A stretch of DNA of 64,000 nt, from the NCBI GenBank assembly GCA_018398815.1, contig CM031628.1:13641026-13705025 (forward strand). Direction: 5' to 3'. Origin of the DNA: Conus ventricosus. Its lineage: Eukaryota; Mollusca; Gastropoda; Neogastropoda; Conidae. Position numbers and translations under genes: made by a program. The first letter of the stretch is position 1; the number at the start of each line of letters is the position of its first letter. This document shows, piece after piece, positions 34,120-46,575 of the stretch. The notes under the pieces are model-generated. The model searched no databases and was not told the origin of the DNA. It saw nothing but the letters and a program-made list of their open reading frames with translations.

Positions 34120-37100
34120 AAAGTCTTATTTGCCAACAATGCTTCTTTTGTAGTTGTCATGTGATATGTTGACTGCACATCATGCGAGTTATTCCCTTTC
34201 GTTTCTTAATGATTTTCTCCTGGCTCGAAATACTGTACATTTTTGACCTTAAACCAACAAACACCTGTGACCACTTTCCAGATAATTCATGCTTCATCTG
34301 TCCTAATAACCTTTTATTAGTATTGATTGCAAATGGCGAATCTTTAGGATAATAGGTGTGTCATACCATCTCTCGTCCTTTAGCTACTTTCTAATTCCAT
34401 GTCTTTATATTTATCTTCAGTAGGGTTATTTCTTACTAACTATCTGTATCTGTGGAAAGTACTCTGGACTAGGATTACGAGGGCTTTATGGAGTCATAAA
34501 GAAATTATAAACTTCAAAATGCTTTGTTTATTCTAAACAGTAAACCATAAAAACGGGCTTGTCAATTATTTGGACCTTTCTTTTTTATCTTCATTATGCA
34601 AAATGCCTGATCATTGAAATTTTCTGAAGTCCGATAATTAGGTTTTGAAGTCTGCTTAATGCTTCGTTCTCTTGGTGACTAATCTGACATCTTTACGCTT
34701 GTTTTTGGCGGATTCTCCATAGTCTTTCCGTAACAACTGTAGTTCTTCAGCTTGTATAAAGGTTCTTTTTCTGAAGGTCATCTGAAGATTTTGTTCTGAG
34801 TCGTGGTTCTTCATGATGTATGGTTTCACTGATTGTTCTTGATCAAAAGCAATTATGCGATGAAATGCCTGTTCACTTAAACCTTGTCTTATATAAAAAT
34901 GTAGAAGTCTGTTATGACAGACTCTAATTGTTTTTTTTGCGCGCGAAGATTGGCCACAAGTTTAGGTGGTTCTCTTTGGATCATCTTTTTAGACTTGCTG
35001 CTGGCTTATGGATAGTCATTATGTGGTCAGGGAGTTCCTGAGGATTATTCTAAGTCAATCTTCTAGAATGAAACATCGATGATTGATCAGGCGTTAACTG
35101 CCTTCACACTTTAATTGCCTTTTGAATTGTATTTGGATCGCCGCCTGTGTACATTTTTAAGTTACGTAATGGAAGATGATTGCGCCATTGCCCAAACTTT
35201 ACAGAGTTTTGTTTGCTTCTAAATACATATAGATTGTTGACATTTTTATGGGATCATTATTCGGTCCAAGTATTTGTTGTGGCTTTTTCAGTTAATGATG
35301 TGACGTCTACTAATTTCCTCACGCAATCCGTTTTCAATCATCTGAATCAATTGGTTGGTAAGACAATAAATCAATCTGTACTCCAGTAAACTGTAAGAAA
35401 GCGTCCCAACTCATCCCGGCGCAGATAATGTTTATGCGTGGATCCAGGCTATAATGTGTCCATGCAGGTCTTTCTTAGTTTTCAAAGACGATTCCGCCAA
35501 CAAAATACATAGCATCATGTATGAATCATGATAGTCTCCATCGTTTTACACTCTACCTTTTGCCACGCATTCTTGCTGCATGCTGGTAATCAAGAGTCAC
35601 TGATGGTCCTTTCCTCTAAGACTAGAAAAGAAAGCGTTTTGGAGGAAGTGTTCTTCGTCAACCTTTACCAACTGTTCATGTACTACATAAGGATAAACGC
35701 CCCTTTCTAACGAGAGTTGGGTCAAAATTTCTTCCTGTTATTGGGCAGTGACTTTAAGGGACAGAGCCAGTGGACTATTTCGAACCCATCATGTGTTGCA
35801 TAGAGGTCATAAAAAGACATGTTATTTTGATTTAAAGCCACATGTACTATTTGTATGACTGTGCATTGCATGATAACCTGTAGGCATCGTTCACTGCTTT
35901 CATTATAAGAGGAGAGTCTCCAACCTCGCATGTTATGAAGAGATGGGCAGATTCCATGTCTTGGTTTCAACTTTTAGTTGATAGATTGCATTTACTGTTT
36001 GCTGACACCTCTGAACTTTCCGCTAATGAGATCATTGGTATCTTACTGTCGGATTCTCTGCGTCTGATGGAGTGACCTAACCGGCAAAATCCATACAATG
36101 TGTTATGGCTTTGAGATTCATACTGTTGTTGGTCTTCAGGTATGTCATTATGATGTCAGATTAGTTTAGTTTATTAGAACAGTCCATTGCGCACTTGATG
36201 CATGCGTCTAAGAAGTATTTGCGGCTTTTGGGCCCTACTATATAATTTTGCTTTGAATAACGATCATCCGGACCTGGACAACGGATGAAAGCAAATATGA
36301 AACAAATTTGATGATTACTCTTTTAAAGCTGTTTTTTCGAGTTTTTGTGGCGCGGCCCTTCATAAGGAAAAAATGAGTGATGTCAAAGTCTGCGTAACCA
36401 AACATAAGGTGAATTTTATGAATCCGTTTCCAAGTTCTTAAAACTAACTATAGATCCGGGTGGAGAGTGTATATTTGTTCCGTATTTACAGTATACAGAA
36501 CTTTTACAAATGTTCTTTTGTTCGCTCCGGCTTGATCAAGGATGGCATTCTTTGTTTTAAAACATTTTCTACAGAATTCTTGTTTGTGCCCATCTTTTGA
36601 AGTATGCTTGCATTAGTTTACTCATTGTTCGTATTAATGTGTAATGCGGTAGCCCCGCTGGTGAGACTCATCTGTAGTTAGTCAACATGGTTTTGGTCTG
36701 GTTCGCAATTGTTGGGCTGTTCTTAGACACTTTAATCGGCTGTAGATTTGTTTCCTCTTCCATGTGTATACCATTAACAGTTTATTGGTTTGTTTTGTTC
36801 TTCAAACCGAATCAATGGAATCCACGCTAACAGAAAGGTTATTCACTTAAGTTAAGATCATTGATGTAAGGGACGATAGTTAGACACTCTCTCTGCGTTT
36901 TTTGCGGGATAATGACAAGCCTTGCGAGAAAACACCACCACTGAACACATTTGTTGTTGAATTCTTTTTATGTGTAGAACTGCTCTTTTTGCGACTAAAG
37001 TGGTAGGTAGTGGATGTAAGCCTTGCCTACAATCGGCGCAAATTAGCCGGTGTTAATTATGATCTCTAAGACTTCGCCCTATGACTCCAGGAGCTATCAT

Positions 37101-38000
37101 TTTGGCTTCTTCAGCCGCTGCGGCAAACTGTTTGCAAGCAGTTCGTTATGCCCATTCCGGGTGTTAGTCATTACGAGAGAAAGATAGGTCTGTTGTGTAG
37201 TCGAGTACCCGTTTACTTAGATTTTTGCTTTTATTGTTACATAGTCGATTAAAACAGCTAAATTACTTTAACTGAGGGTCTATTGTTTGTTTTACTTGGA
37301 ACTTGAGTAAATAGCATGTTAACGCTTGCCCGCACGTTTGAGGGTTCAATGTACTTCTTGGATTCATTATCATTCAGTGCTCTGTATAAATCGCTCATCT
37401 CTCTAGCATTCCTTCAAACAATTCGTCTGGTTCCTTCATATTTTCTTAGCATGTTGAGTTTTCTTTTCTACTCAAAATATTTATTAAATTAAAAAAAAAT
37501 AATTAAATCAGAATCAATATCATCCGGTCTTTTTGTGCTTGGACTCATAAAACTAAGTATATATAAACACCCTCTCGGTTGTTGATTGTTGTGCTGTTTT
37601 AGATCAGTGTTTTAATGTCTCGATTACTTTTTTTATGCATCCTTTGTTATTACTGCTCGGCGTTGGCTTGTTGAGTAAAACTTTGCCTTCCGCCTTTATT
37701 TGAAGTTTTAACTTTTGTCTTTTTTGGTCATCAAATTCAGCCTGTAAACGATTAAATTTCTTCATCCGTGATGTTGAAGACTACAAGCGCTTTAATTAGT
37801 GTCAGTTTAAACGAACTATGTTTAGCCAGTTATTAGTTGAACCATAGCTGTGTGTTTTGGAGGTTAGTTTTTAACTTTCTTTGGCAGCCGCCGCCACTTT
37901 ACAGTAAGAACACAGACCGAGAAGCTAAAGACAAACTCCTATGAGGTAAAGCTGCGGGTGCGCCTATGCCAGTTGCTAAGAGGCCTTAACTTGGTCCTGC
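34120..38000 (-). pseudogene. Polinton protein-primed DNA polymerase B
   Basis: Reading the minus strand from right to left gives family-B polymerase landmarks in the correct order. 'MSFYDLYAT' is near 35800 and 'GVYPYV' with 'NAFFSSLRGKD' lies at 35590-35700. 'DYHDSYM' near 35530 is the exonuclease III-type Asp segment. 'MIENGLREEIS' and 'HNKYL' lie at 35290-35370. 'STDTDS' at 34439-34456 is the palm motif C with both catalytic Asp codons intact. 'VFVGLRSKMYS' is at 34240-34275. Upstream of about 36000 only traces are readable, so the N-terminal limit near 38000 is estimated from the space before the capsid gene. Frames change every 30-80 residues. The enzyme would replicate the element from a protein primer. 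Confidence 0.83.
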
Positions 38001-38259
38001 CGTTGCAGCACTTTTAGTTGATGCTCCTGTTATTAACTAGGTAACACAGCATTACAAGGCAGCTGAATACTTCGTTTGGTTTTTGCTGTATTTAGATAGG
38101 TCCAGCTTCTAGGTTTTGTTTTGCATTTGTGTATTATTGGTTTAATTCTGAAGGTTGTTATGCTAGGGTTTTTCTACTATATCTCCTTGGCGCGCTGTAG
38201 GCAACATTTGGATAAACTGAACTGACATGCTTTTTTTAAATAAAAATATTTTAGTTTGG

Positions 38260-39450
38260 TTTATCTTTTATCTGTTATTTTAATATTCTGCGTGCGCATA
38301 TATAATTAAATACAAATGTAAATTACGCGGTTTATCGGCTTCTTCTCTTTATCAATTTGATGTTTTAGATTACGTCTTCTCACAGTTCTCCCGCTTCCAT
38401 GCAACGTATTTTCCTCTGATGACCTTAGGTCAATCCTAAACCGTATTTCGGTGTTAATTTAATCATCAGCTATAAATTGTGGGAAGATGTAATCTTTGAC
38501 ACAAGGTCAACGGTTGGATTTTTACACCTCCCGCCTCCAACAGTTTTCTTTTTTTCATCAAATGCTGTTATGGTTTAAGCCCGCTAGCGTAGGATTTGGT
38601 TAGGACTACCCTTCTAACGAACATTTTACTTTTGTTATTTTTGGATTTAAAAAACTTTTTCACTTCTCTTTTGACGGGTTTTTCTTCATCTTCGCCACAG
38701 CAATAAAATACCTATTTAAGCGATCTTGCTGCAACACTAAAAACTAAATTTCCATATAGCGTCTGCCCTGCTTCTGGGAGATGGTTGTTTGATGAATCAC
38801 TCTTTCGTAATTTATGCTATATTTTGACTGATATTGTTGCTCTATCAGCTTGCTAAAATTAGGGATGCTTATACAACGTCAAACTTACGAGAGTCAGAAA
38901 TGCTGTACTTTGCTTCGGTGTCTGTTGATCTGTTTAAAACGCGTTGTATTAATTAAAAAGTTTAGTTATATGACAATCTGTCTTTTAATGCTACTTGAAA
39001 GTACGGCGCATGCGCTTTTAACTACTCTAAATATAAGGGAATGGAAAAGCGGATTTCCATTCGCAAAAATGTTACAGCTACAGACTTTTGATGCTTTTAG
39101 CAATTCTGCGGGGATTGCGGGGGCGCATTATTCTAAGTTTTAGTGCTTCTTCATTTTAATTCCTTGAAACGCAAGATCGGCCTTCATTTCATTCACGGTT
39201 GCCTTAGATCAGAATAGGTTAAAAATATGTCTCATTTTGTAAAGAAAAAATATTTCGTGCCCGCATGTTTTATAGAAATTTTCTTAACGAGTGTGCCCAC
39301 CCCAGATTCCGTAAAACTGTCCTGTTTGAGGTCTGTGTTGATTGCGAGAGTTCTATTTTTGAAAGTAAGACGCGCAGAGCCTGGCACAATCACTTCATCT
39401 GCTCCTAGGTCTGAATTTGACAGTAAGAATTTGATCTGCATCTATAGTTG
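38260..39450 (-). pseudogene. Polinton capsid protein (major capsid-type)
   Basis: The minus-strand frame at 39232-39441 contains 'DEVIVPGSARLTF' and 'GTLVKKISIKHAG'. Frames continuing leftward contain 'AFQGIK' (about 39165), 'HAPYFQ' (about 39000), 'DTEAKYSISD' (about 38910), 'NPKITKV' (about 38640) and 'LHGSGRTV' (about 38395). I recognise this ordered set as a large conserved structural protein of animal Polintons. I believe it is the double-jelly-roll capsid protein, but the assignment of major versus minor capsid is from memory. At least six frame changes are needed. It neighbours the polymerase on the same strand and is divergent from the next gene. Confidence 0.8.
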
Positions 39451-39609
39451 ATGGATTTTTTGGAACAATTATATTCCGTTTGTTTTTGTCACCGGCCAAG
39501 GGGGCTTTTTCTGGCTTCTATGGGGTCAAGAAATCGAAGCATATGCTTGTGACATTTTTTTTATTAAAACAACATACATAGTTAATTATTAAAGATACTT
39601 GGTGGCATT

Positions 39610-40800
39610 GAAGATGAAGATTATGTTGTTTTAGATACTGGAGTCGAATGAGGTGAAATGAATCCTTTGGTACAACATCGCTCCGGCTCTCTTTGCGGGC
39701 GTGAATTAACTGAAGTCAAGGTCAGATCATTATACCAAGTTTTAGGCCAAAAGAACCTCCGAATTTATGACCCTAATGATTTTGAGTTAAAAGATGACTT
39801 TGTTTGTGAGGAGCGACAAGGACAACTTGTTCAGCTTACTTCTAAACAGACCTCATCAAAGTTTTTAAAAGAGTACAATTAGAACAAAGGACTCAGTGTG
39901 AGCGATCTAAATCGCCTCATTGGCTTTACTAACCCAAAATTAGATAGGGATGCAGTTTGCTAACTTCAAAACCACACTGCAGGAAACTCCAAAGATAACA
40001 AATGCAACATGGAAAACCAATTACTTCAAGATTTAAGTCAAACAGGGACAAAGTAATGCAAGCAGAAACAGTTTTTCGAAGAAGAGATGAAACAGCGTTA
40101 AAAACTATTAATGATTCCCGCTACCATGCGAGTAATAGCGCCTTGATCATGCTTTAAGTAAGCATCCGAGGCGAATCTTACAACCAATTTAGCAAAACTG
40201 GGTTGATATAGATGAGCATATAAAAAGAGGAAAAAGAAAAATCGTTGAGGCTGATGACGCCAATTAGGGTCTGTATTAAGAAAGAATAACCAATGACTAA
40301 ACGATTTGAACATGAAAGATTCAGCAAGTACTAGAAGCGTTGTTCTACTAACGAAAACAATTACAAATCAAGTGAGCAGAATAAGAGAAACTATCCAAAG
40401 GAATTTTATATGAAGACACAACCGCTAGCAGAAAAGAAGAAAAACACTGTTTAGGAGAGCAGGAGTCACATTAGCATGCGTTTTATAACGGCCTTAGGAT
40501 TTGCATTAAGTACACTGGTGTGGGCTATTACAGGCGTCGGTGGGGCCAAAGCCCAGTGCCTCCACCCACAATCGCCTCCATCGCGCTCTGTCCTGATAAA
40601 TCATGGGGTAAAAAACAGCTTGATCATCTTGCGGATTTATTAAAAAAAAATTAGCCGGTAAAGCTATAGACTCATTTACCGGGTATATTAGGAGGTATTG
40701 TTAGCTGGCTTTTGTCTACTGCAAGCAAAGTAGTTGGTTTATGGACCGAGCACTTATGGACATTAGTTCTCTTAATAGTTGGGTTAATCTTTTAGTAAGA
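39610..40800 (+). pseudogene. Polinton coiled-coil/membrane virion-type protein
   Basis: The longest frame (39658-39882) carries 'ELTEVKVRSLYQVLGQKN'. Later pieces include 'DDSRYHASNSALDHA' (about 40108-40152, shifted), a coiled-coil-like run near 40320-40400, 'ALGFALSTLVWAITGVGG' (about 40490-40545) and finally 'LPGILGGIVSWLLSTASK' with 'EHLWTLVLL' (about 40670-40790). Two hydrophobic segments close the protein. This long helical protein with a C-terminal hydrophobic tail is recurrent in animal Polintons. Its role, often assumed to be virion assembly or membrane association, is inference. Confidence 0.7.
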
Positions 40801-43800
40801 TAAAGACCAAGTAATTCCTAGGCCAGTTAATCCATGAACATGAGCTGTCTTTTCTATTCATGGTATCGCGACAGAGTCCGCGGAGCTTTGCTGAGTCTAC
40901 AAAGGCCTTTGGGCTTTGGGCCACTTGGGGATTGGATGACTTATTCTTGGGGGGTCTTCTTGTTTTTTCTGCATGGCTTTATTACTGGCTCAGAATATAT
41001 GTCGTTTTGGTCCGACCTTCTGTTCATTTCCTCTGCAAACGAGAATTTCCTTGTGGTGTTTTATTAATTTGTTTCTTCCTGGAGTTGAGGTCAGAAGGTA
41101 GCATGTATAAAACCAGTGCCGACATGCATAAGTCTACTTTTGGATCTTGCGTATTGTTAAACATCTTGGTACCTTTTTATACTTGAAGCATATCAACTGT
41201 TTAGAATTAATGGAGTCCTCTAAATTTGCCAAGTACTGATTTTTGCGCGTCAAAGCCAGTCGAAGGATCAGGTAGGCTCAATCTCGTTTGTGCTTGCGAA
41301 CTAGCAAACACAAACGTAAGTAGAACAGAGTCGTTTTATTCGTTCTTTTTCCTGCTTTAGTTAGGCCCTTAGATGTGTGTCTCCTAAGTTAAATGTTGTC
41401 CATGCCATGTTTTTATGATCTGCTCTATGGACCGAGGTGAACAGGCGTGCATGAAGAGAAGATGTGTAAGGAGGATTCAGTCATAGATTATCTTTATGTG
41501 CACGCCCCATGAATAGGGGTGGTGCCTAAGCCATGATAAAGATCCAACTTTTGTCTAAAGTCTGTTTGATGTTAATATTGAATTCGTTTACTGATTCGTT
41601 CAAATGACCTTCATGTCTTTCTGTTGCTGAAGGGAAATTTTATACGGTTTTATGTCATTTGGCAATGGCGCTTGCAGGCTCAGTCATACTACGTCTGAAG
41701 GTGTGATAGAAATGAAATCTATACACTGACCTAACCAAAGGATTAGGTATAATTTATGTGATCAGCATACGACCTCCACACCCAGTTGTTGCACAAAACA
41801 CAGCAAAGTTTATGGTTCTGATAAAACTGCTCGGAGGACTGAACCACACTTTTGCGTGTTGTCTTTTTTAACAGGGGGGTTTAAGATATCTGCTTATTGG
41901 AATAGTACTTACCTTTTTATGAATGGTGTCAGTCTGGGTCACAGAAATGTCGAGGGTTGGTCAGTTGTTATATTTTTAAGTAGTTATAGTGCGCGGCCAA
42001 TACTGTATATTTTGCATCAGTATATTTGAATGCACTCATTTTTTAATTTGTTTTTAAAAAATGTTTGTAAACAATAACAACTCAAGACCGCCCTGCGTTT
42101 TAGTACATGCTATTTAATAACGAAGGCGGACCAGAACGGCCGCGCTCCATGAAATATTCTACAAAGTTCGTTTTTGGTTTAATATTAGGCAATGCCAAGG
42201 AGAATAATAAGATTAAAAAAGTTAATAATAGAGGCCAATTAGTTAGCCAGTTAACCATACCTGGATGGTTATTACGGGTTTTGCTCGCTAAAAGATGCAA
42301 TGAGTTAAACTTTCGTCAGTCTCTCAATAACTTAACAATGCGAATCTGAGAAAACAATGTTGTCCTTCAAACCTGAAGAAGAAGGACAGTAGGGTACTAT
42401 TTTGAGAAAGAGCTTCGCTAAAATGGTAGGCTTTTACAACTGCCAATGGGCCGTTCATAGGTTTAGAGTTAAAACGTCAAAACATAACTACTTATGAGGG
42501 AGAAAAATCCGCTCGATCTTGCATTACATTCTTAATCTATATTCATTTGGATGAGTGAGCACTGATGAAAACTTATATGATGGAAGGCCCTCAATGTTTT
42601 AGGAGCTCTTCAGTCAGGAAAGGCATATTGCGTATTATGAATATACAATTCCCTAATTTACAGTTTAAAAGATTAGTTTGTGGGAGGGTCGGATCATTTA
42701 ATATAAAAATCAAAGACAAAGGAGCGGGAAGGTTGTGAAATGTGATAACCTGCACATTGTTTTGGAAATAAAAATTATACGTTACTAACAAATTATTGTC
42801 TCGCGTGGGCCAGAAGAATCAGAGTTACATTAGCGCCTGTTAAGGTTGTATAACCTTGAATTAAAAAGGACCGTGCAGAGTTGCGGACTTTGAAAAAATG
42901 GTGGATAGCGACTTTGTATAAAAAGGTTTTGGAGTACACTAAAGATGGGTGATTATAAAGCAAAGAGGTTGGCGACAGCAAAAAGGTTCCTAAACTAGTA
43001 ACAACTGCGCAATCTAGAGGCAAATAATGTTGGCCAGTATGAATATAAAATAGTTCGAAAACCTGACTCATATGGCACTTAGAACCATATTTTGAAATGG
43101 ACATAAATTTTGTATTCATTAGCCCATTTACTATTTTAGCCGTAAAAAAGTTTCAGAAAAGGCCCATTCAACTCTGGCCTTTATTGTAAGTCTTTTGCCG
43201 GACGACAAGAGTCGGAAAGAAATTGAAATACGCCGTATGGGAAAAATCTGTACATTCCTCCACTGAAAAGAAAAACAGTTGTAAAAAATAGCTTCTCAAA
43301 TTTAACAGTTCTTCCAAGCAGAAATATTAGGAGACACGTTCACAATGATATTTGAAATTTCTGTCTTTAAAGAATGTGGTGAGGGATGATGGGGTTAGTG
43401 GGGTAGTGGATTGTCCTTTTTATAAGGGAATTAATTTAGCTGGCAAAATTAGACGGTAAACGCTTACGTTACTCTCGTTCTTCACATTGGTGAGGATTTT
43501 AGATCATAACAACAGCAACAAAATCAATGTTGACTTAATAATAGAAAACTATCTTACAGAACTGAATTGGATTATCTTACAACATTTGGCTCATAGGGTT
43601 TTATTATACTGAAAAGTTTTGACGGAGTGGTTATGATAATATTAATTACTGGATTAGATTTATTCTGTTATAAAAAATTTGGAGCAGTTTAAACTTTATG
43701 ACCATACGCCAAAAATCCCCTCATGGTTTCAATGATTTGTGGGCTGACTGGTTGTGTGAAAAAACCAATATTTGTCCTAGACTTATTACAATCCGTTTAT

Positions 43801-44280
43801 CGCTATATTAATTTTTGTTCATTTTGTGATTTTCTGTCCTACTCTTTAAGGAACAATGCTATTCTTGATAGAAGGTGGATATGGACAGACAATGACGTAT
43901 ATTTTAGTTAATTCCTAGCACTAAAATGTGTGTGTGTTTAGAATACTTTTATAAAGTGTTTGATAGGGATACGCAGTCTCTCTTTATTATAGATGACTGG
44001 TCGGCCTGAAATAATGATATAGTTAAATAGAGAAAACACTTTGGTCAAAGCTTGGCTTTCAGCGGAAGACATGAGTGGGATAGTGTGTGGATTTTATGCC
44101 AGAAAATATTATCTCGGTTTTTATAAGGACTGTAGGAGATCATGTTTTAAGACTGTAGTGTATTTCACATGAAAGGACAGAGACTCATTTGAAGAATGTT
44201 TGCGCGGAAAAATGAATGTTATGAAACGATCAAGTAAATAAATAGGGAATAGGAATCAAAATCTAAATTCAGAAAGTTTT
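40801..44280. other. Unassigned AT-rich stretch, probable right part of the Polinton
   Basis: No domain could be recognised on either strand. Short frames at 42107-42349 (+) and 42793-43119 (-) read like decayed protein, not random sequence. By position the Polinton packaging ATPase, protease and right terminal inverted repeat would be expected here, but I see none of their motifs. Everything else in this stretch is unassigned. Confidence 0.4.
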
Positions 44281-44289
44281 GTTAATTAG

Positions 44290-44680
44290 TTTGAAAAAAC
44301 GGATAACCTTCACAGTATGTCGGGTATGTAGATTTTCGTTATTTTTTGGTTATTGAAGTCGTTATTTGTCAGGAGTACAGGTAAATGGGGCTTGTGGCCT
44401 CTTTGCCCCAAAAACTTGGTGGAGGAGATGTGAGGTTAGAATTGGTTAAATGCTGTTCTCTTGCAGTACGAGAGGCTGTGCAGCGGTGGCATTGCAAGGT
44501 GGGGGGAAAACGACCTTCACAGATACTACTCTTTAGACACGCTACAGCAGACTTGGTCACCTTCCGGGACAGGTTAAAAAAAAAAAAGAGGTTTTTTCCT
44601 GCTGCCAAAATCGCTGTCACTGCCCACGTCCTAGAAAACCAATTCCATTGAAATTCAATAATTTGAAGAATAGGGAACTG
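44290..44680 (-). repeat. Dispersed fragment of the 22-25 kb ORF1-like element
   Basis: On the minus strand this matches 24690-24970: 'agagaacagcattt' with 'ccaattctaa', then 'ctcctccaccaagtttttgg', then 'cttcaataaccaaaaaataa' in the same order and spacing. It covers the end of the SGNH-like block and the 3' tail. The match shows that the sequence at 22-25 kb belongs to a mobile family and is not only a local tandem repeat. Confidence 0.8.
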
Positions 44681-44869
44681 CATGTCCCTATGTTTATAAA
44701 CAAGAGCATGTTTTTATGTTGAACAAGTTTCGTTGATCAAAATCTTGATCTTCAAAGCTATTTCACATCAATGAGTATTCGCCTGTCATCCAGAGCTTTA
44801 TCGCATCTGGTTTTCGGCAAACATTCAGTTCTAGAACTCCTAGTAACCGGCCTCCACGAAATATGGGTA

Positions 44870-46575
44870 AATGGGCAAACCCAGAGCTATCGAGAACCTC
44901 TTGAGATGCCATGATCACAAACACCTAACAAAACATTGGAACATCACAAACTGTTCCACCCATATCAGGCCTGGACTTTCGTCGAATCACACATGCCACT
45001 GGCCTTTAACACTCTCTGTGATACATGTCTATCAGCCATCAACAAAAGAAAACTCACTGGAACTGTTTTCCTCGATTTAATGAAAGCCTTGATCTGTAGA
45101 CACAACAAATAGTTTAAAAAAAATGACTGCATATGTTAAAATCTGCATCAGTCACCTTCTTTTCAGTCATATCTTGAAAACAGGACCCAGCGTGTTTACC
45201 CTTAAACGGCACGAATTCTCGAAGGATAGTGCTCTTTGGGCGATTCCACAAAAGGCTCGTCCTTGGACCGTTCCTTCTCATCAGTAATTTTAAAAATGAA
45301 CCTAACCGAACACATATCTCACAATGAATGTCATCCGAAATCCTGTATCGCTGCCGATAGCTCTCTTCAATTTGAGTGATACAAACATCATATCTGTACA
45401 AATACGTTACAACAAAAGTACAACTGAACTCTTAGAATTGTGCAACCAACACCGAATGGTTCCTTAACCCCGCACAAGAACCAAATATATATTGTCCAAG
45501 CATCGAGACAGAACACAACGACGAGCATCTATGTTTGAGCCTAAAATGAGTGAAACCTTGATCGACAGCAGGCGTGATCATCGATGAGAATGTTTAAATG
45601 GCAATCACATGTAAATCATGTTTGCAAACGTTGGCTCGCAATTTGATTTTATACCAATAAACTCAGTTAATTTATGTTGAAACCACACATCCGTAAATTA
45701 TATTATGAACGCCCATTGCCTTTCCACATCAACTAAGCATCCACAGATCTGGATGGTGCTGGTGAAAATCACATAGAAAAAAGATCCACTCTAATGCACA
45801 GACGGGGATTTAAGCTGATCTTCCCCGAAATGTCTCTAACTTCCACGAGCAAATTCGCAAAACTAATGATGTTACCACTGCAGAGTCAACTGACCTATAA
45901 TAATACAGTATAATGTTTAAATCCATGCAAACATGGCGCCAACATATCAACTGAGTTTTATCCAAATGGCAACAAGCCATAATAATCAAATAAATAACAT
46001 TTAACCACGGTGTCCCGCATTGATTTTGTTCAAATCTAGTTTTTGCAATTTTTGGTCCATCTGTGTGGAATCTCTACTCTCCGTCTTGCCAAAAGACATG
46101 ATGAACACTGCCCGTCCTTCAAATCACAATACTTAAACAATTACTTTAACAATAAATCAACCTTGATGACCATATTCAGCACGCCTACTTTATATGCTTG
46201 CTTCTATAGAATATTAAAAGAAAATGTGTGTGAGTGGTGGTGGGTGTTGTGTTGAGTGAGTTGGTGTGGGAGTGCGCGTGGCGTGCGTGTATGAATGGGC
46301 CAGTTTGCGTGCATGTGAGCGCACGCGCGTATGTGTCTGATTGTTTTGTGCAATTTTGTAATGGATTGTTTAAAAAAAATTATCGTTAATATTCATTAGC
46401 TAATTGTTATTGATATTATTATATAAGTTGCTATATTCTTCATTGTTTCTGCCATTATTAATATGCAGTCAGTTTACGTTGAATGTTGGTATGAATAGCA
46501 AGGACAGATTGGAAGAATAGGCATGCCTACAATCTCTAGTCCCTTGAGTAATAAAAGTTTATTTGAGTCTGAGTC
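44870..46575 (+). pseudogene. Jockey/CR1-type LINE: reverse transcriptase and 3' end
   Basis: Reverse transcriptase blocks are legible across shifting frames. They are 'SNHTCH' (about 44980), 'LTGTVFLDLMKA' (about 45053-45090, palm motif A Asp), 'KRLVLGPFL' (about 45250, the 'GSVLGPLLF' block) and 'AADSSLQ' (about 45350), where a YADD box has lost one Asp codon. 'GVIIDEN' (about 45575), 'KLYYERPLPFHIN' (about 45692-45732, partly shifted) and a C-terminal region near 46030-46150 follow. The element ends with 'cttgagtaataaaagtttat' and a short 'gagtctgagtct' repeat at 46558-46575, a typical LINE 3' end. It is 5'-truncated near 44870 or just upstream. It is non-functional as read. Confidence 0.85.

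Larger units (their letters stand above)
32690..40800. mobile_element. Degraded Polinton/Maverick, core genes
   Basis: Four signature Polinton genes occur together: integrase (+), protein-primed DNA polymerase B (-), major capsid-type protein (-) and a coiled-coil/membrane virion-type protein (+). This combination is diagnostic of Polintons, large self-synthesising DNA transposons related to virophages and adenoviruses. The coordinates cover only what can be recognised. Intact elements are usually 15-20 kb with terminal inverted repeats, which I could not find. The packaging ATPase and adenovirus-like protease were also not identified. The local composition is AT-rich, and no frame exceeds about 110 residues. 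Confidence 0.85.
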
